64,000 nt of DNA, from the NCBI RefSeq assembly GCF_001643775.1, contig NZ_CP011402.1, positions 1,520,432-1,584,431 of the forward strand. The letters are read 5' to 3'. The translations under genes and the position numbers were made by a program. Source of the stretch: Denitrobacterium detoxificans (GTDB lineage Bacteria > Actinomycetota > Coriobacteriia > Coriobacteriales > Eggerthellaceae). Of the stretch, positions 63,801 through 64,000 are shown piece by piece. The notes below the pieces were generated by a model. That model was not told the DNA's origin. It ran no database searches and saw only the letters and a program-made list of their open reading frames with translations. The stretch's first letter is position 1, and each line of letters begins with the position of its first letter.

Positions 63801-64000
63801 GTGAAGCTACCGAACATTACGGTGGAATTCCGCGAAGAGGAGAGCTGCGCCCTGGGGCGCATTTCTATTACGCTCATCTTGGGCATGGCCGCCCACATAG
63901 CGTGGATGTACCTATTCATCTTCAATGGGCCGCGCTTCTTCTTCCCCAATTTGGAAGAACCCGGCAAGCTATTCTTCATCAGCTCTCTCATAACGTTCGC
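63801..64000 (+). CDS. N-terminus of a membrane protein, probably a LuxR-type regulator (partial)
   Basis: The frame is open to the window end. GTG at 63801 is chosen because GGGAGGAG lies 9 bases before it; an ATG at 63792 touches that site. The 66 visible residues comprise a short charged N-terminus (KLPNITVEFREEESC), a first membrane helix (ISITLILGMAAHIAWMYLFIF) and the start of a second. It is divergent from the molybdoenzyme operon. By analogy with 53678-55114, it is probably the membrane part of a LuxR-type regulator, but the DNA-binding domain lies outside the window. Confidence 0.5.
   Translation, partial: MKLPNITVEFREEESCALGRISITLILGMAAHIAWMYLFIFNGPRFFFPNLEEPGKLFFISSLITF

Overview
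The window is a high-GC chromosomal segment, densely packed with genes and with almost every housekeeping gene on the minus strand. Gene content points to a Coriobacteriia member, most likely Eggerthellaceae. The evidence is the rod-shape cluster followed by a TIGR03960-type radical SAM gene, a LuxR regulator carrying a large membrane domain, a Tat-exported fumarate-reductase-like flavoprotein, and a Tat-exported molybdopterin oxidoreductase with DmsB- and DmsC-like partners. Genus cannot be fixed from sequence reading alone.

Region 1 (1-9100, minus) is the cell-elongation operon mreB-mreC-mreD-PBP2-rodA, followed by a DUF697-like protein and a radical SAM protein cut by the window edge. Region 2 (9100-13800) holds ndk, a TPR membrane protein, a cyclophilin, tRNA-Arg(CCG) and, on the plus strand, an rlmD-like methyltransferase and rsfS. 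Region 3 (13800-19920, minus) is rplU-rpmA-obg-proB-proA-nadD-yqeK, with start/stop overlaps at several junctions. Region 4 (20000-30300) has a lipoprotein, thrS, a zinc-ribbon membrane protein, valS, clpX, clpP, a trigger factor with an unusual C-terminal tail, and tRNA-Leu(TAG). Region 5 (30400-36900) has a HTH-cupin regulator with an acyl-CoA ligase, serC, a three-unit REP-like repeat cluster, an RlmK-like methyltransferase and rpoD.

Region 6 (36880-37683) contains no credible gene. It carries a nested inverted-repeat element and an array of degenerate direct repeats. Region 7 (37684-50000, minus) runs topA, then tmk-holB-ricT-pncB, three tandem degV paralogs, a beta-hydroxyacid-dehydrogenase-like protein with a natural Asp/His tail, and a PflX-like radical SAM protein. 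Region 8 (50000-52700) has a small membrane-anchored protein, a DUF1385 protein and thyX.

Region 9 (52700-64000) looks like an accessory respiratory island. It has a SAM methyltransferase, a membrane LuxR regulator divergent from a Tat flavoprotein, a flavin reductase-rubredoxin fusion, a three-gene molybdoenzyme operon, and the start of a second membrane protein divergent from that operon. Both divergent promoter regions carry a spaced pair of near-identical direct repeats. I infer that each regulator-enzyme pair is a substrate-sensing respiratory module. The substrates cannot be read from the sequence. The best candidates for something undescribed are these two modules, the nested palindromic element at 37018-37260, and the trigger factor tail.
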